Positions 9,441 through 18,441 of a DNA stretch of 64,000 nucleotides are shown here, in pieces. Numbering within the stretch: position 1 is the first letter of the stretch; every line of letters begins with the position of its first letter. This DNA comes from Fibrobacterota bacterium (GTDB taxonomy: Bacteria > Fibrobacterota > Chitinivibrionia > Chitinivibrionales > Chitinispirillaceae). A program made the translations under genes and the position numbers. The stretch covers positions 62,001-126,000 of the forward strand of contig JAEZKC010000106.1 in the NCBI GenBank assembly GCA_023436205.1, read 5' to 3'. The notes below the pieces were generated by a model. That model ran no database searches, had not been told where the DNA came from, and saw only the letters and a list, made by a program, of their open reading frames with translations.

Positions 9441-10064
9441 ATGCCCTCTCTCAAATACATTTTCAACCTCCTCGCCCTTCTTCTAAGCCTCATTTACTTC
9501 TCCTTTGGATGTAGCAAAGCACCTCATGAAGAACTGAACTCCGCAAAAGCTGCCGTGGAAGCCGCCCGGGACATGGAAGCAGACAAATACCTGGCCAATA
9601 ACTTTCAGAATCTGTTGAAAGCACTCGAGGCGGCCGAAAAGGAAATTGCAAAGCAGAAAAAGACCTTCTTCGTTTCACGTAAGTACAGCGGTGCAAAACA
9701 ACTGCTACGAAAAACTACCGATCTTGCTTTGGAATTAAAGAATGAAGCCCCAAGGGCAAAAAAGGAAATGGCTGATGTTGTGGAGGAAAATCTTCCTATA
9801 GTCAGAGATTTGCTGAAATTAACCGACAACAACATCAAAAAGGCGTCTCGTTTCAAAAGCAGACAAATCATTGCAGCACTGAAATCTGATCTTTCATCAG
9901 CAGAGAGCATTACAGATTCCGCGGTTGCAGACTTTGAAGCCGGCAACATTTTCAAAGCCTCGAGGAGGCTGGACACGGTTCAGATTACTGTAACCAAAAT
10001 TACTGATATACTGCTCAATGCAGACTCGCGAACGGTTCAGTTCGATGAAGCAAAGATACAATAG
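9441..10064 (+). CDS. coiled-coil lipoprotein, DUF4398-like
   Basis: A 207-residue lipoprotein. The N-terminal hydrophobic segment ends at a lipobox-like FGC (Cys24). The rest is almost entirely helical and Ala/Lys/Glu-rich with heptad spacing, starting with an AKAAVEAARDMEADKY stretch reminiscent of DUF4398 lipoproteins, which in other bacteria accompany OmpA-like envelope proteins. No catalytic motif is visible. Its neighbours are divergent (GH31) or separated by 340 bases, so it seems monocistronic. A structural role at the inner face of the outer membrane is inference. Confidence 0.65.
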   Translation: MPSLKYIFNLLALLLSLIYFSFGCSKAPHEELNSAKAAVEAARDMEADKYLANNFQNLLKALEAAEKEIAKQKKTFFVSRKYSGAKQLLRKTTDLALELKNEAPRAKKEMADVVEENLPIVRDLLKLTDNNIKKASRFKSRQIIAALKSDLSSAESITDSAVADFEAGNIFKASRRLDTVQITVTKITDILLNADSRTVQFDEAKIQ

Positions 10065-10345
10065 CAAACCATTCAGATGCTTATTTTAACGGCGAAGACG
10101 CCTCATAGCTCACTAGACTTACGCCTCGCATTCAGTTTCTTCTACAATAGTCACAAGAGTCCGCCGATCACGAATTCTGATCATCACTTCAACTCCCCCG
10201 ACCCACAGATGAAGCAGTACCCTTTTCTTGATTCATCTTTGAGGAATAGCAGTAGCCCTCCAGTGCAATACCACTGCCAACACTCACATTTTTTCCTTGA
10301 AGCCTGACTAAACCAATTGACGAAATCCCCAGATCCTAATATCCC
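10065..10345. other. gene-free region
   Basis: Between the coiled-coil lipoprotein and the terminator of the DUF378 gene I find no supported gene. A 76-codon open frame (10077-10307) has no ribosome binding site and a composition unlike its neighbours, so I treat it as noise. Confidence 0.5.
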
Positions 10346-10375
10346 AAAAAAAGCGGCGCAATCAAATAACGCCGC
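10346..10375 (-). terminator. rho-independent terminator of DUF378 gene
   Basis: Read on the minus strand: 6-bp stem GCGGCG / CGCCGC with an 11-base loop, followed by a run of seven T. It lies 28 bases past the DUF378 stop codon. A second 7-bp hairpin (10396-10413, GACCCGC / GCGGGTC) overlaps that stop codon. Confidence 0.85.
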
Positions 10376-10402
10376 CCTTGACTACTGGAAAATCTGACCC
10401 GC

Positions 10403-10648
10403 TTAGGCGGGTCTTTGAGCAGCCCTCTGAGTACGCGTCTCCGCCCTTCTCGCCAATGCTGGTGAAATTACTGCAATATAGATGGCTGACAAGCCCACCA
10501 AGGCGTAAATAATCCTGGAAAGAGCTGACATGTAACCGAAAATCGCTCCAACAAGATCAAATGAAAAAAATCCCACCAGCCCCCAATTCAAACCCCCAAT
10601 AATCAAAATAATCAAAGCTGTCCAATCCCATCCATTAAGTTGCCTCAT
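10403..10648 (-). CDS. DUF378 family small membrane protein
   Basis: An 81-residue inner-membrane protein. The start at 10648 is fixed by AGGAGG 6 bases upstream; an in-frame ATG 24 bases earlier would place that site inside the gene. Two hydrophobic helices (about 8-30 and 38-62) and the motif GGLNWGLVGFF..DLVGAIFG are diagnostic of DUF378. The family is widespread, of unknown function. The C-terminus is Arg/Ala-rich. It is followed by its own terminator, so it is a single-gene unit. Confidence 0.85.
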   Translation of the reverse strand: MRQLNGWDWTALIILIIGGLNWGLVGFFSFDLVGAIFGYMSALSRIIYALVGLSAIYIAVISPALARRAETRTQRAAQRPA

Positions 10649-10864
10649 ATTTGACCTCCTGTCGTACAACATGCATGGATTACCTGTAGATATTTGTCTT
10701 CAAAAAACATACCACCCCCTTTACACCCCCCCAGGGCTAACCCTTCCTCCCGGTTTGCTAAAAATGAGAATGCAATTGAGAGATGGCAATTTATTTGAAA
10801 AATGATTGCGCAAAACACATAATTCTTTATCATCTCCAAGTTATCCAAAAGGAGTTTGCCCCAA

Positions 10865-12085
10865 ATGGCTCTTAATAAGCCAATTCACTTAGTCTGCACA
10901 GTTCTCTTTCTGCTTGCTGCCTCAACACCGATTTTAGGCAGTGCAAAAGAAAAAATCGAACGAAACTTTCTTGACCTTGAAACATCTCTACATAATTTCA
11001 TGCAAAATACCGTACTGAAAGCCCCTGACATCGATTCCATGAACAGCGCATTGGATATATTCATCACCGAAAACCCCATGGTGCGGCGAATCCTGAGAAC
11101 CAATGCCGCAGGTTTCATAGTCAATGATCTTAATGCCCTATCCAACGAACCTCCCTCTTCCAGAAACTTATCAAACCAAAAGTGGCTCCAATCTATAACT
11201 GAATCAAAACAGCCCTATTACAGCTCAAATTCCGATTCAGCAGGAAACGTAATCCTTTTTTGGGCATGGCCACTTCTGACCGGTCCTGAAAAGAACCGCT
11301 TTTCCGGTGCAGCAGCCGCCTTTATCGACCTGACTACTTTGCTGGCCCTGGTGGAAGATTCAAGCTCATTTCAGGTAAGCTTCATGGGTAAAGCTTTTTT
11401 TCAAAATCAATGGGAAGACTCTGACTTCAGCGAATCTCCACTGCTCATTCGCGGAAGCCAGGATATTTTCATCCGTACCCCTCTGACCCCCCCCACTCGT
11501 CTGGATTCTGTGAAAACCAGCTCCGCCGTTTCGGTTCAACCACAAGAAACACCTCAAATTTCTGAAACCGACAGCAATTTCTTAGACAGCTCAGCGACAA
11601 TGGAGACTTTCGCCTCCAAGCACCAGACCGAATCTTCCGCACTTGCTAAAACCATGTTACAAATCTCCATCATTGTCTCTCTCTTACTTGTATCATCTGT
11701 TCTGGTAATCTCACTCTCGAGAAGAAGGCCCCCCAACAGACCTACAGGAAAATTCTATATAGAAGAATCCGTTCCCAACTCACTACTCTCAAAGGTTAGT
11801 GCCGATGGTACTCTGATCAGCTCTCTTTCTAAAAAAGCAGCCCATTGTAAGCTCCCCGATACAGAAGTTATTTCAATGCCTGTAAGCAAGACAGAATCTG
11901 GAAGTACCTCGAGGGTAAATAGTGCGGAGTCTCCTGGTGAAGAAAAATTCGATAAACTTAGTAAAACTGTTTTACAGATACAGGATGAAATTATTGAACT
12001 GATGGCCGATGAGATAAGCAGACTGGAAAAACAGATGGAATTTCTGGCAAAAAGGATCGAAGAACTGGAGAAACGCCCTGCTTAA
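10865..12085 (+). CDS. membrane-anchored Cache-like sensor with coiled-coil tail
   Basis: The ATG at 10865 has AAAAGGAG 10 bases upstream; an in-frame TTG at 10856 lies too close to it. Order in the 406-residue protein: signal anchor or signal peptide 1-26; about 35-175 an extracytoplasmic Cache/PDC-like domain (VRRILRTNAAGFIVND followed by AWPLLTGP..FSGAAAAFIDL, the usual beta-sheet signature); a linker; one membrane helix near 260-282; and a cytoplasmic tail that ends in a charged coiled coil (about 360-405). There is no kinase, methyl-accepting, HAMP or cyclase domain, so any signal must pass through the tail to a partner protein. Ligand unknown; the Cache call is by pattern only. Confidence 0.6.
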   Translation: MALNKPIHLVCTVLFLLAASTPILGSAKEKIERNFLDLETSLHNFMQNTVLKAPDIDSMNSALDIFITENPMVRRILRTNAAGFIVNDLNALSNEPPSSRNLSNQKWLQSITESKQPYYSSNSDSAGNVILFWAWPLLTGPEKNRFSGAAAAFIDLTTLLALVEDSSSFQVSFMGKAFFQNQWEDSDFSESPLLIRGSQDIFIRTPLTPPTRLDSVKTSSAVSVQPQETPQISETDSNFLDSSATMETFASKHQTESSALAKTMLQISIIVSLLLVSSVLVISLSRRRPPNRPTGKFYIEESVPNSLLSKVSADGTLISSLSKKAAHCKLPDTEVISMPVSKTESGSTSRVNSAESPGEEKFDKLSKTVLQIQDEIIELMADEISRLEKQMEFLAKRIEELEKRPA

Positions 12086-12091
12086 AACAGT

Positions 12092-12829
12092 TCAAAGCCT
12101 TTTGTAAATTTCATAAAGAGCTTCTTCTGCATCCCTTGTTCCCGATATTTTCACTTTTGTAACTATTTTTGACAGCAGTTTTTCACTAATACGCAACCGC
12201 TCCTCAGGGCTCATACTTTCTATCCGCAAGTAAATCGTCTTCACAATATCCCTCTCCTTATTGTCCAGTTTCTCCAATCCCGCAATTTTCACTTCCCGGG
12301 AAGGTTTAGACTCAAGCATTATAGTATCTATAAATCTGGAAATGCTTTTACTATGGGGCCGGTCGTGGATCACGAGAGTTCCTGAAACCAAATCGCCGAC
12401 CCGACGGTTGTATTTTTCAAAAAACATTACCATCGCTCCAATCAAATATGAACCCGGCATCGAATCCAGAAGTCGCATCACATTTCTAAGAAGTGAATCA
12501 ATAACCGTTAAACGGGATCCATCATTTTTTATGACCCGAACACCCATCAGATGCTTTCCCGGTGTTTTCCCGGCCATCACCGATTCGAAAACAAAATGAT
12601 ATGACCCATATAGCAGTCCCAAAACCGTAAATGAGAAATAGCGCATGGGTCCATCAAACCCATCTATCTTGGAAAAAACAAAAACCAGCACAAGAATCAT
12701 AAGTCCCTTGAAAACTGAATCCAAAAAGAAAGCTGCTGCCCGACTGCCCAAACCTGCACACTCATTCTCAAGAAAAAACAACTCGGTATTCTGAATTTGA
12801 ATGAAACCTTGGTCAGAATTGTGCTTCAT
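12092..12829 (-). CDS. RDD family membrane protein
   Basis: A 245-residue protein. Residues 24-160 form an RDD domain: GSRAAAFFLDS (Arg and Asp of the family name), membrane helices near 30-55, 65-85 and 115-140, then GKTPGKHLMGVRVI and RRVGDLVSGTLVI, both classic for RDD proteins. The C-terminal 85 residues are a soluble charged helical region. AAGGA lies 8 bases before the ATG. The start codon is only 14 bases from the divergent SpoIIM-family gene; RDD, SpoIIM, MoxR and DUF58 genes commonly occur together, which supports a shared process. A transport role is claimed for some RDD proteins but not shown here. Confidence 0.88.
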   Translation of the reverse strand: MKHNSDQGFIQIQNTELFFLENECAGLGSRAAAFFLDSVFKGLMILVLVFVFSKIDGFDGPMRYFSFTVLGLLYGSYHFVFESVMAGKTPGKHLMGVRVIKNDGSRLTVIDSLLRNVMRLLDSMPGSYLIGAMVMFFEKYNRRVGDLVSGTLVIHDRPHSKSISRFIDTIMLESKPSREVKIAGLEKLDNKERDIVKTIYLRIESMSPEERLRISEKLLSKIVTKVKISGTRDAEEALYEIYKRL

Positions 12830-12843
12830 CGTATATTCCTTAC

Positions 12844-13842
12844 ATGAACAGACTTGACTTCATCCGAAAAAGAAAAGATACATGGATCGCGCTTGAGGAA
12901 ACAGTTAAAAAACTGGACGGAATGAATTCCTTCTCCTCCTCAGGTGAACTGATGACCTTTCTTCGCTGCTACCGTAAAACTGCTGCAGATCTGTCCCTTT
13001 CCCGTTCCCATTTCCCTAACGACCCTCTCAACAAAGAACTCAACAGTTTGGTCGTCAAGGCAATGATGCATGTAGGGTCCGACAGGCAAAGTGATCTCTC
13101 CAGAGTCAAATCTTTTTATCTTCACACTGTTCCAGAGCTTGTTGTAAAGCTCAAACCGCTTTTCCTGATTTCCGTACTGGTCTTTTTTCTTTCCACTCTG
13201 GCCGGCTTCTTTCTCACAAGGCTCAGCCCCTACGCTGCAAATGCCATCGTCGGTGACCAGTATATTCATATGACTCTCCAGAATATTGAAAACGGTGATC
13301 CCTTTGCAGTGTATAAATCAGGTTTGCAATATGCAATGAGCGGCTTTATAATGACTAACAATATTAAAGTCGCTTTCTCCGCTTTCGCCATGGGCGCTCT
13401 CTGGGGAATTGGCACCTTCTTTATCCTTATATTCAATGGTTTGATGCTGGGAAGTATAGCTGCTGTTTTCAGCGATTCCAATCTCCTGCTTGACTTCTAC
13501 CTCACAGTGATGGTCCATGGTACCCTTGAACTCTTTGCCATAATGGTCGCCGGAGCAGCAGGACTCCGCTTGGGCCAGGCTCTGTTCCGACCGGGAAAAC
13601 TGACCAGAAAAGAAGCCCTCTCAAAATTCGGCATGGAAGCATTCAAAACATGCCTGGTCATGGTTCCCATTTTCGTAATTGCCGGCCTCATTGAAGGATA
13701 CATTACCCGAATGGACCTTTCACGTTCTGTCAAATTTGCAATACAACTTTGTAGTTTGCTCCTCATCTGTGTCTATCTTTTCGTTCCGTTCGAGGTAAAA
13801 CGTAGAGCAGCCTCTTTAAAAACAGAACTATTTCCGCAATAA
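12844..13842 (+). CDS. SpoIIM/DUF95 family membrane protein
   Basis: A 332-residue protein of the stage II sporulation protein M family. A soluble helical N-terminus (1-95, with MNRLDFIRKRKDTWIALEE, standard for the non-sporulating members) precedes five or six membrane helices. The conserved NNIKVAFSAFAMGALWGIG and HGTLELFAIMVAGAAGL segments are diagnostic. In non-sporulating bacteria this gene travels with MoxR, DUF58 and RDD genes. I see no clear ribosome binding site ahead of the ATG, and the 14-base gap to the divergent RDD gene means its promoter must overlap that gene. It ends one base before the convergent DUF58 stop. Confidence 0.88.
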   Translation: MNRLDFIRKRKDTWIALEETVKKLDGMNSFSSSGELMTFLRCYRKTAADLSLSRSHFPNDPLNKELNSLVVKAMMHVGSDRQSDLSRVKSFYLHTVPELVVKLKPLFLISVLVFFLSTLAGFFLTRLSPYAANAIVGDQYIHMTLQNIENGDPFAVYKSGLQYAMSGFIMTNNIKVAFSAFAMGALWGIGTFFILIFNGLMLGSIAAVFSDSNLLLDFYLTVMVHGTLELFAIMVAGAAGLRLGQALFRPGKLTRKEALSKFGMEAFKTCLVMVPIFVIAGLIEGYITRMDLSRSVKFAIQLCSLLLICVYLFVPFEVKRRAASLKTELFPQ

Positions 13843-15150
13843 TTATTTTTTCCAGCGCATCTTTGCGTAATGAGAAAGAACTGCCCCGCTGAGACTCTCG
13901 GGAGAAGAGTCAATCACATCTACCCCCGCTCTTTTCAAATCAGCAAGGACCGATTTTCTGCTGTCTATGCCTTCCCGCACAACCGCCGAAAAAACAACTT
14001 CAGAAAGACTATTTCCCTTTTTGAAACCAATATCCTTTAGCCCCGGTAAACCCAGTGCACAGCAGATTACTCTATGCTTTTTATTCAGGAGCCGCATATG
14101 TGCCCCAAGCTCTACCGAAAGACCGGGATCAATAAAATCAGTATAGACAACGATTATGCATCGGTTAGCCAGATTTGAATATGCCCACTTGAATGCTGTC
14201 CCGTAATCAGGTTCAATAAACCTGGGTTGAAAACTGTACATCGCCTTTACAATAGATGAAAGCTGAGTTTGGCGGTTAGATGGCCTGAGCATTATATCTA
14301 TATCGTTTGAAAATCCCATTATTCCAACAGAATCGCGCTGATTGAGTGCTTCACGAGCCAGTGAAAAAGATGAAGAAAGCGCCCAGTCTACTTTTAACAA
14401 GCCTTGAAGTTCCGCCATCATCAGTCTTCCACCATCGATCATCAGAAACACATTCTGACCCTTCTCCGGTTCAAACTCCTTCACAATTAAGTTGCCTGCT
14501 GAGGCTGAACGCTTCCAGTGAATCGACCTTCGATCATCCCCGATATGATAATCCCGCAGCTGAGAATATTCACGACCGGGTCCATATGTATGCATTATAC
14601 GACTTTCAATTTTTGACATGTAAAACAATGAGCGTAAGTCCTCCTGTTCAGAGGGAAGGATCGGAAAAACATCTGTTTCCGAAATACAGACCAGCGGAAA
14701 CTGTCTGCTCACAAAGCCCAGTGCAGATCTTACTCGCAGACCTCCCCCAGCAAAAGTAAAATGACCCCTCACCTCTGGCTTCACAGTATACCGGAAACCC
14801 AAAGTTCCCGGACCTTTTGAAGCTTTCAGCCTGACAAGAGGATTCTCGGCAGCAAAGCTGGGCGGTGGAACATCATAGAGCGTTATCAGCAATGGAACAG
14901 GAGCGGTAAAAAGAATCTCCACTTCTACACTGTCTTCTTTTCTAAGAAAAAGCCGTTCAGAAACAGTGCGGCGCATCTGAAATTTCAACGGGCCCGGAAG
15001 AGAGAAATAATCAATAGTCAGAAGTACCAGTGCAAAAATATTTATAAACGCGAAGACAAGTTGTGCTTCGGGAATCCAATTCTGAAAAGTAAGAATTATC
15101 CCGGCAATCACCGGTAATATGAAACTTCTGGTGGTAAGAATGAATTTCAC
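13843..15150 (-). CDS. DUF58 domain protein (MoxR partner)
   Basis: A 435-residue protein with two N-terminal membrane helices (about 8-28 and 30-50), a beta-rich region, and the DUF58 core around residues 195-235 (REYSQLRDYHIGDDRRSIHWKRSA, split here by conserved Y, D, W, K positions) followed by a von Willebrand A-like fold with a MIDAS-like start (FLMIDGG). DUF58 proteins are the usual partner of MoxR ATPases, presumably acting as the substrate-binding or adaptor subunit at the membrane. The ATG overlaps the MoxR stop codon by 4 bases (ATGA), so translation is coupled. Confidence 0.9.
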   Translation of the reverse strand: MKFILTTRSFILPVIAGIILTFQNWIPEAQLVFAFINIFALVLLTIDYFSLPGPLKFQMRRTVSERLFLRKEDSVEVEILFTAPVPLLITLYDVPPPSFAAENPLVRLKASKGPGTLGFRYTVKPEVRGHFTFAGGGLRVRSALGFVSRQFPLVCISETDVFPILPSEQEDLRSLFYMSKIESRIMHTYGPGREYSQLRDYHIGDDRRSIHWKRSASAGNLIVKEFEPEKGQNVFLMIDGGRLMMAELQGLLKVDWALSSSFSLAREALNQRDSVGIMGFSNDIDIMLRPSNRQTQLSSIVKAMYSFQPRFIEPDYGTAFKWAYSNLANRCIIVVYTDFIDPGLSVELGAHMRLLNKKHRVICCALGLPGLKDIGFKKGNSLSEVVFSAVVREGIDSRKSVLADLKRAGVDVIDSSPESLSGAVLSHYAKMRWKK

Positions 15151-16091
15151 ACCGGTACCTTTACTGAATCAAACAAGTTAGTTATGATTGAATCAAGCGG
15201 ATCCTGCCTCATTTCCGCTTCCGGGCGCATAACCCACCTATGAGGAAGCACCGATGGCACAAGTTCCCTTATATGATCGGGTGTCACAAAATCACTATCG
15301 TTTACCGCTGCATACGCTCGAGCAATACGGATAAGCATCTGCCCGGCTCTGGGAGAATTACCCAGGATCAGTTCGTCCAGTGTTCTTGATGCACGAATCA
15401 AATCCCTCACATACACCATTACCTTCTCGTCTATAACCACCGTATCGATAAATTCTCTGGCACTAACCAACGCATCCTTTGAACCGGGAACAGGAATAAT
15501 TGCCTGCAGCAGTTTTGATGGAAGAGGGGATATTCCTGATAAAATCGACAATTCCTCATCCTCTGAAGGATAATCCACCGCAATACGAACCATAAAGCGG
15601 TCCATTTGGGCTTCCGGAAGAGAATAGGTTCCCTCAAAGTCCAAAGGATTCTGTGTAGCAAACACCATGAAATTCGGAGAAAGCGCAAATGTTCGGTTAT
15701 CAACGGTCACCTGTCTCTCTTCCATAGCTTCCAGAAGAGCAGCTTGCGTTTTCGCCGGTGCCCGATTAATCTCATCAGCCAAGACAAAATCTGAAAAAAT
15801 GGGCCCCGGTATGAACTCAAACACCCCTTTACCCTGATTGTATATGCTTGTCCCGGTTATGTCAGAGGGCATAAGATCGGGTGTAAACTGAATTCTTGAA
15901 AATTTTAATCCCAGCGTTTTTGCCATTGCCCGTGCCATCAGTGTTTTTGCAATACCAGGAACACCTTCAAGCAGCACGTTTCCTTTGGCCAGAACAGCCG
16001 CAAATATAACTGCCTTGATCTCCTCTTTCCCCACAACTGCCTTGTCCAATTCCAAACGGACCTGCTCGTAAAGAATTCTGGCTGGATTCAC
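15147..16091 (-). CDS. MoxR family AAA+ ATPase
   Basis: A 314-residue cytoplasmic ATPase. Walker A is GVPGIAKT (43-50), Walker B VLADEIN (103-109), with sensor 1 in FATQNP and an arginine-bearing lid at PRAGQ..IARAYA. MoxR ATPases act as chaperones for assembling or activating partner complexes, usually through VWA or DUF58 proteins. Length and motifs are complete. It overlaps DUF4350 upstream and DUF58 downstream by 4 bases each, so the operon is tightly coupled. The target of this system is not known. Confidence 0.95.
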   Translation of the reverse strand: MNPARILYEQVRLELDKAVVGKEEIKAVIFAAVLAKGNVLLEGVPGIAKTLMARAMAKTLGLKFSRIQFTPDLMPSDITGTSIYNQGKGVFEFIPGPIFSDFVLADEINRAPAKTQAALLEAMEERQVTVDNRTFALSPNFMVFATQNPLDFEGTYSLPEAQMDRFMVRIAVDYPSEDEELSILSGISPLPSKLLQAIIPVPGSKDALVSAREFIDTVVIDEKVMVYVRDLIRASRTLDELILGNSPRAGQMLIRIARAYAAVNDSDFVTPDHIRELVPSVLPHRWVMRPEAEMRQDPLDSIITNLFDSVKVPV

Positions 16092-17365
16092 AGTTTCAGT
16101 TCCTTTCGCATATGTATAAAAAGATTCAATATTCTTATAGTGTTCTGCGGACTGATCTGACTTCCGGACTCGATTAAGCCTATCAGTTGCTCAAATTCCC
16201 CCTGTTGCATATCCTCCGGAAGCCTTCCTTTTCTAAGGTAAGCCTGAGAAAAACCATTAACGTCCATTTTTATGTTCTTTGCGGGGAAGTGACTTTTCAT
16301 GTACTCGTATTCTCTCTGCAGCAGTCCATAAAAGGCCTTGTGCCTGCAGATAAGATTACCCATTGCGCGAAGACCCGGAAGAACATCCTTAACATAACGA
16401 TAACCGCTCGAACGCGGAGGAGCGACCCTGATACCGCAGGAAAAAAGGTACAGTAAACCAATACATCCCAGGAAAAGGAGCCCCTTGTCCAATTGGTAAA
16501 ATTTCAGAAGTCCCCACAAACTTTCAGTCGCCTTGAACCCGTTGTGGTATTCATCAAATAATATTTCGCCATTACCAAAACGAACGTCTCCAGCTATGAC
16601 ATTCACTGCAAATCGGTGCCAATCCCTTTTTTTCAAAAGTGAGTTGCTAAACGGATTACGCTGAGTGAACATTATCCATTCACCCTTACCCACAGCTCTT
16701 TTAGCAGCTATGACCTTACCATTTACTGTTAAGAACGGAACCATATCTGAAGTAAAAGAACTCGACCGAATATACTGGAGAAGTATTGTATCTCCAGGCT
16801 CCCTTTTATCTATTCCAAAAAAATGTAACCCTAATTGATAATCAGGCTCAAGCATTTGGGGACATGAAGGATGGACAGGCAGAACAACATTAACCATCCC
16901 TAATCGTTCTCGAGCCAGTGATAGATTCAGATCTTGATTATCACTAAAAAATGAAGATTTTGGCCCGATTACACCGGAAGTTATCAGTCTGTTTCCCTGA
17001 GCAACCCACTTAGCAATATATTCCCATTCCCAGACGGGTAAATTGAATTGAGGAGAAAGTATGACAAGCGTTTTGCCAGGTGTATCAATGCTTTTCAGGG
17101 TGACAAATGATGGATTTCCCATCCTGTCAGCTCTAACATGATTACTTGCAAGATGCTGGAAAAAAGCATAGGTGCCGTATGGACCTTTATCGTATGTGGA
17201 ACAGCTCATGCTGTTTACCTTGGGCTTCTCCCTGAGTATCAGAAATATGTTCAATGCTGTCAGACATAGGAAAAATAGTGTGAAAAGTTTGTGATCCTTC
17301 ACAAAAAGACCAAACCTGCGAGCAAAGGATTTTAGGCGGCCAGTTCCCTTAGTTGCTTTATTCAT
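16088..17365 (-). CDS. DUF4350 domain membrane protein
   Basis: A 425-residue protein with membrane helices at about 22-42 and 300-318. Between them lies an extracytoplasmic domain resembling DUF4350, a Rossmann-like module: GPYGTYAFFQHL near 62-73, then a LVILSPQFNLP strand and a RLITSG turn; EILFDEYHNGF before the second helix is the family's conserved motif. The cytoplasmic tail is helical and charged. DUF4350 genes sit almost exclusively in MoxR/DUF58/DUF4129 operons, as here. Function unknown. 4-base overlaps couple it to both DUF4129 and MoxR. Confidence 0.8.
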   Translation of the reverse strand: MNKATKGTGRLKSFARRFGLFVKDHKLFTLFFLCLTALNIFLILREKPKVNSMSCSTYDKGPYGTYAFFQHLASNHVRADRMGNPSFVTLKSIDTPGKTLVILSPQFNLPVWEWEYIAKWVAQGNRLITSGVIGPKSSFFSDNQDLNLSLARERLGMVNVVLPVHPSCPQMLEPDYQLGLHFFGIDKREPGDTILLQYIRSSSFTSDMVPFLTVNGKVIAAKRAVGKGEWIMFTQRNPFSNSLLKKRDWHRFAVNVIAGDVRFGNGEILFDEYHNGFKATESLWGLLKFYQLDKGLLFLGCIGLLYLFSCGIRVAPPRSSGYRYVKDVLPGLRAMGNLICRHKAFYGLLQREYEYMKSHFPAKNIKMDVNGFSQAYLRKGRLPEDMQQGEFEQLIGLIESGSQISPQNTIRILNLFIHMRKELKL

Positions 17366-18441
17366 CGAATTTTCCTCATTTCTATTATTGATTGTGAAAT
17401 GAGGCTCTCCAGAGCGGATAATTCCACAGTACGATGTCCAAAGACAATGTCTTCATAAAAGCGAATTATATTTCTGGCAAGTAATCCGTATGATGATTCC
17501 CTTTCACTCAAAAGTTTGATGAATTGGCGGTTGGTCCACCATTCATAACGCTTGACAATGTTACTGCGGTCGGCTTGGAAAATCGCCCAATCATACAGAA
17601 CAGAGATCGATTGTCGTAATTCACCTCTCAGGAAATATTCCTGCGCATCCTGAGGTGAGGGGCTACGCTTGGTTGTAACAGATATGTTACCTGAAAGCTG
17701 TGCTTCCTGCTGGGGATACAGCCTTCCCACAAAACGTGAAAGCAAAAAAGCAATCACAATAAGCAGGAAAACTGTACAGATGCTCAAGATAATTTTCCAT
17801 GATAAGTCAAGACCTCGAAGAGGCTTGGTGAAATGAGCATCAATCCACTTGAATACCTTTTCAATCCACAACCAGGCCCGGTCTAGCATCCTTATCACCC
17901 AGGATTCTTTAATAACCTTAGGCTCCTTTTCCTGCTTCAGGAAAGAGAGAAAATTTGCATGCCTAAAATGATTGCTGTCAAGTCTTCTAAATGAAGAGCT
18001 GTCAGCCATGCAGAAACGATTGAAGGTATATATGGCTGTATTTTCTTCAACTGAAGTATCTGCTGAATCATTCTGCGCACTGTAAATACTTATATACTTT
18101 AAAAGAGGATGATCACAATCTTCCTCCTCAGATTCATCATACTCTGCATAATCGCTATCTGAATATGTTTCATCACCGTATTCATCATAAAAATCATGAA
18201 CAGAATCCTCATCATACTCAGGTTCAACGGCACTGATTTCTCGAGGAGGAATGGCTCCGGGCAGGCCGCAATCCGAAGTCTTGCTGATTAGCTCCAGTAC
18301 AGAAGCTTTAACTCCGGAATCGGGAGCTGGTGGTGTTGATCGTAGAGTAAAATCAGCACCTGACAGCCCCGATGGGACCCATAATAAAAGGATTAGGAAT
18401 ATTTTATAAAGCAGCCGGAGCTTCTTGTACACGAGCCTCAC
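17362..18441 (-). CDS. DUF4129 domain membrane protein with acidic segment
   Basis: A 359-residue protein, GTG start (a second GTG three codons later is equally possible). Signal peptide about 1-28; an extracytoplasmic region that includes a strikingly acidic, Tyr-rich block at about 73-112 (Asp, Glu, Tyr and Ser almost exclusively); a membrane helix about 215-240; then a cytoplasmic DUF4129 domain (AQEYFLRGELRQSISVLYDWAI..VKRYEWWTNRQF, conserved W and R). DUF4129 is also the C-terminal domain of many transglutaminase-like membrane proteins in MoxR loci. It overlaps the upstream membrane-protein gene by 38 bases. The acidic block is not a usual part of the family and may bind cations. Confidence 0.75.
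   Translation of the reverse strand: MRLVYKKLRLLYKIFLILLLWVPSGLSGADFTLRSTPPAPDSGVKASVLELISKTSDCGLPGAIPPREISAVEPEYDEDSVHDFYDEYGDETYSDSDYAEYDESEEEDCDHPLLKYISIYSAQNDSADTSVEENTAIYTFNRFCMADSSSFRRLDSNHFRHANFLSFLKQEKEPKVIKESWVIRMLDRAWLWIEKVFKWIDAHFTKPLRGLDLSWKIILSICTVFLLIVIAFLLSRFVGRLYPQQEAQLSGNISVTTKRSPSPQDAQEYFLRGELRQSISVLYDWAIFQADRSNIVKRYEWWTNRQFIKLLSERESSYGLLARNIIRFYEDIVFGHRTVELSALESLISQSIIEMRKIR

Noticed and set aside
10077..10307. 76-codon plus-strand ORF after the coiled-coil lipoprotein
   Set aside because: No ribosome binding site, no recognisable motif, Ser/Pro/His-rich composition typical of chance frames.
14346..14759. 137-codon plus-strand ORF
   Set aside because: Antisense shadow of the DUF58 gene; no family features.
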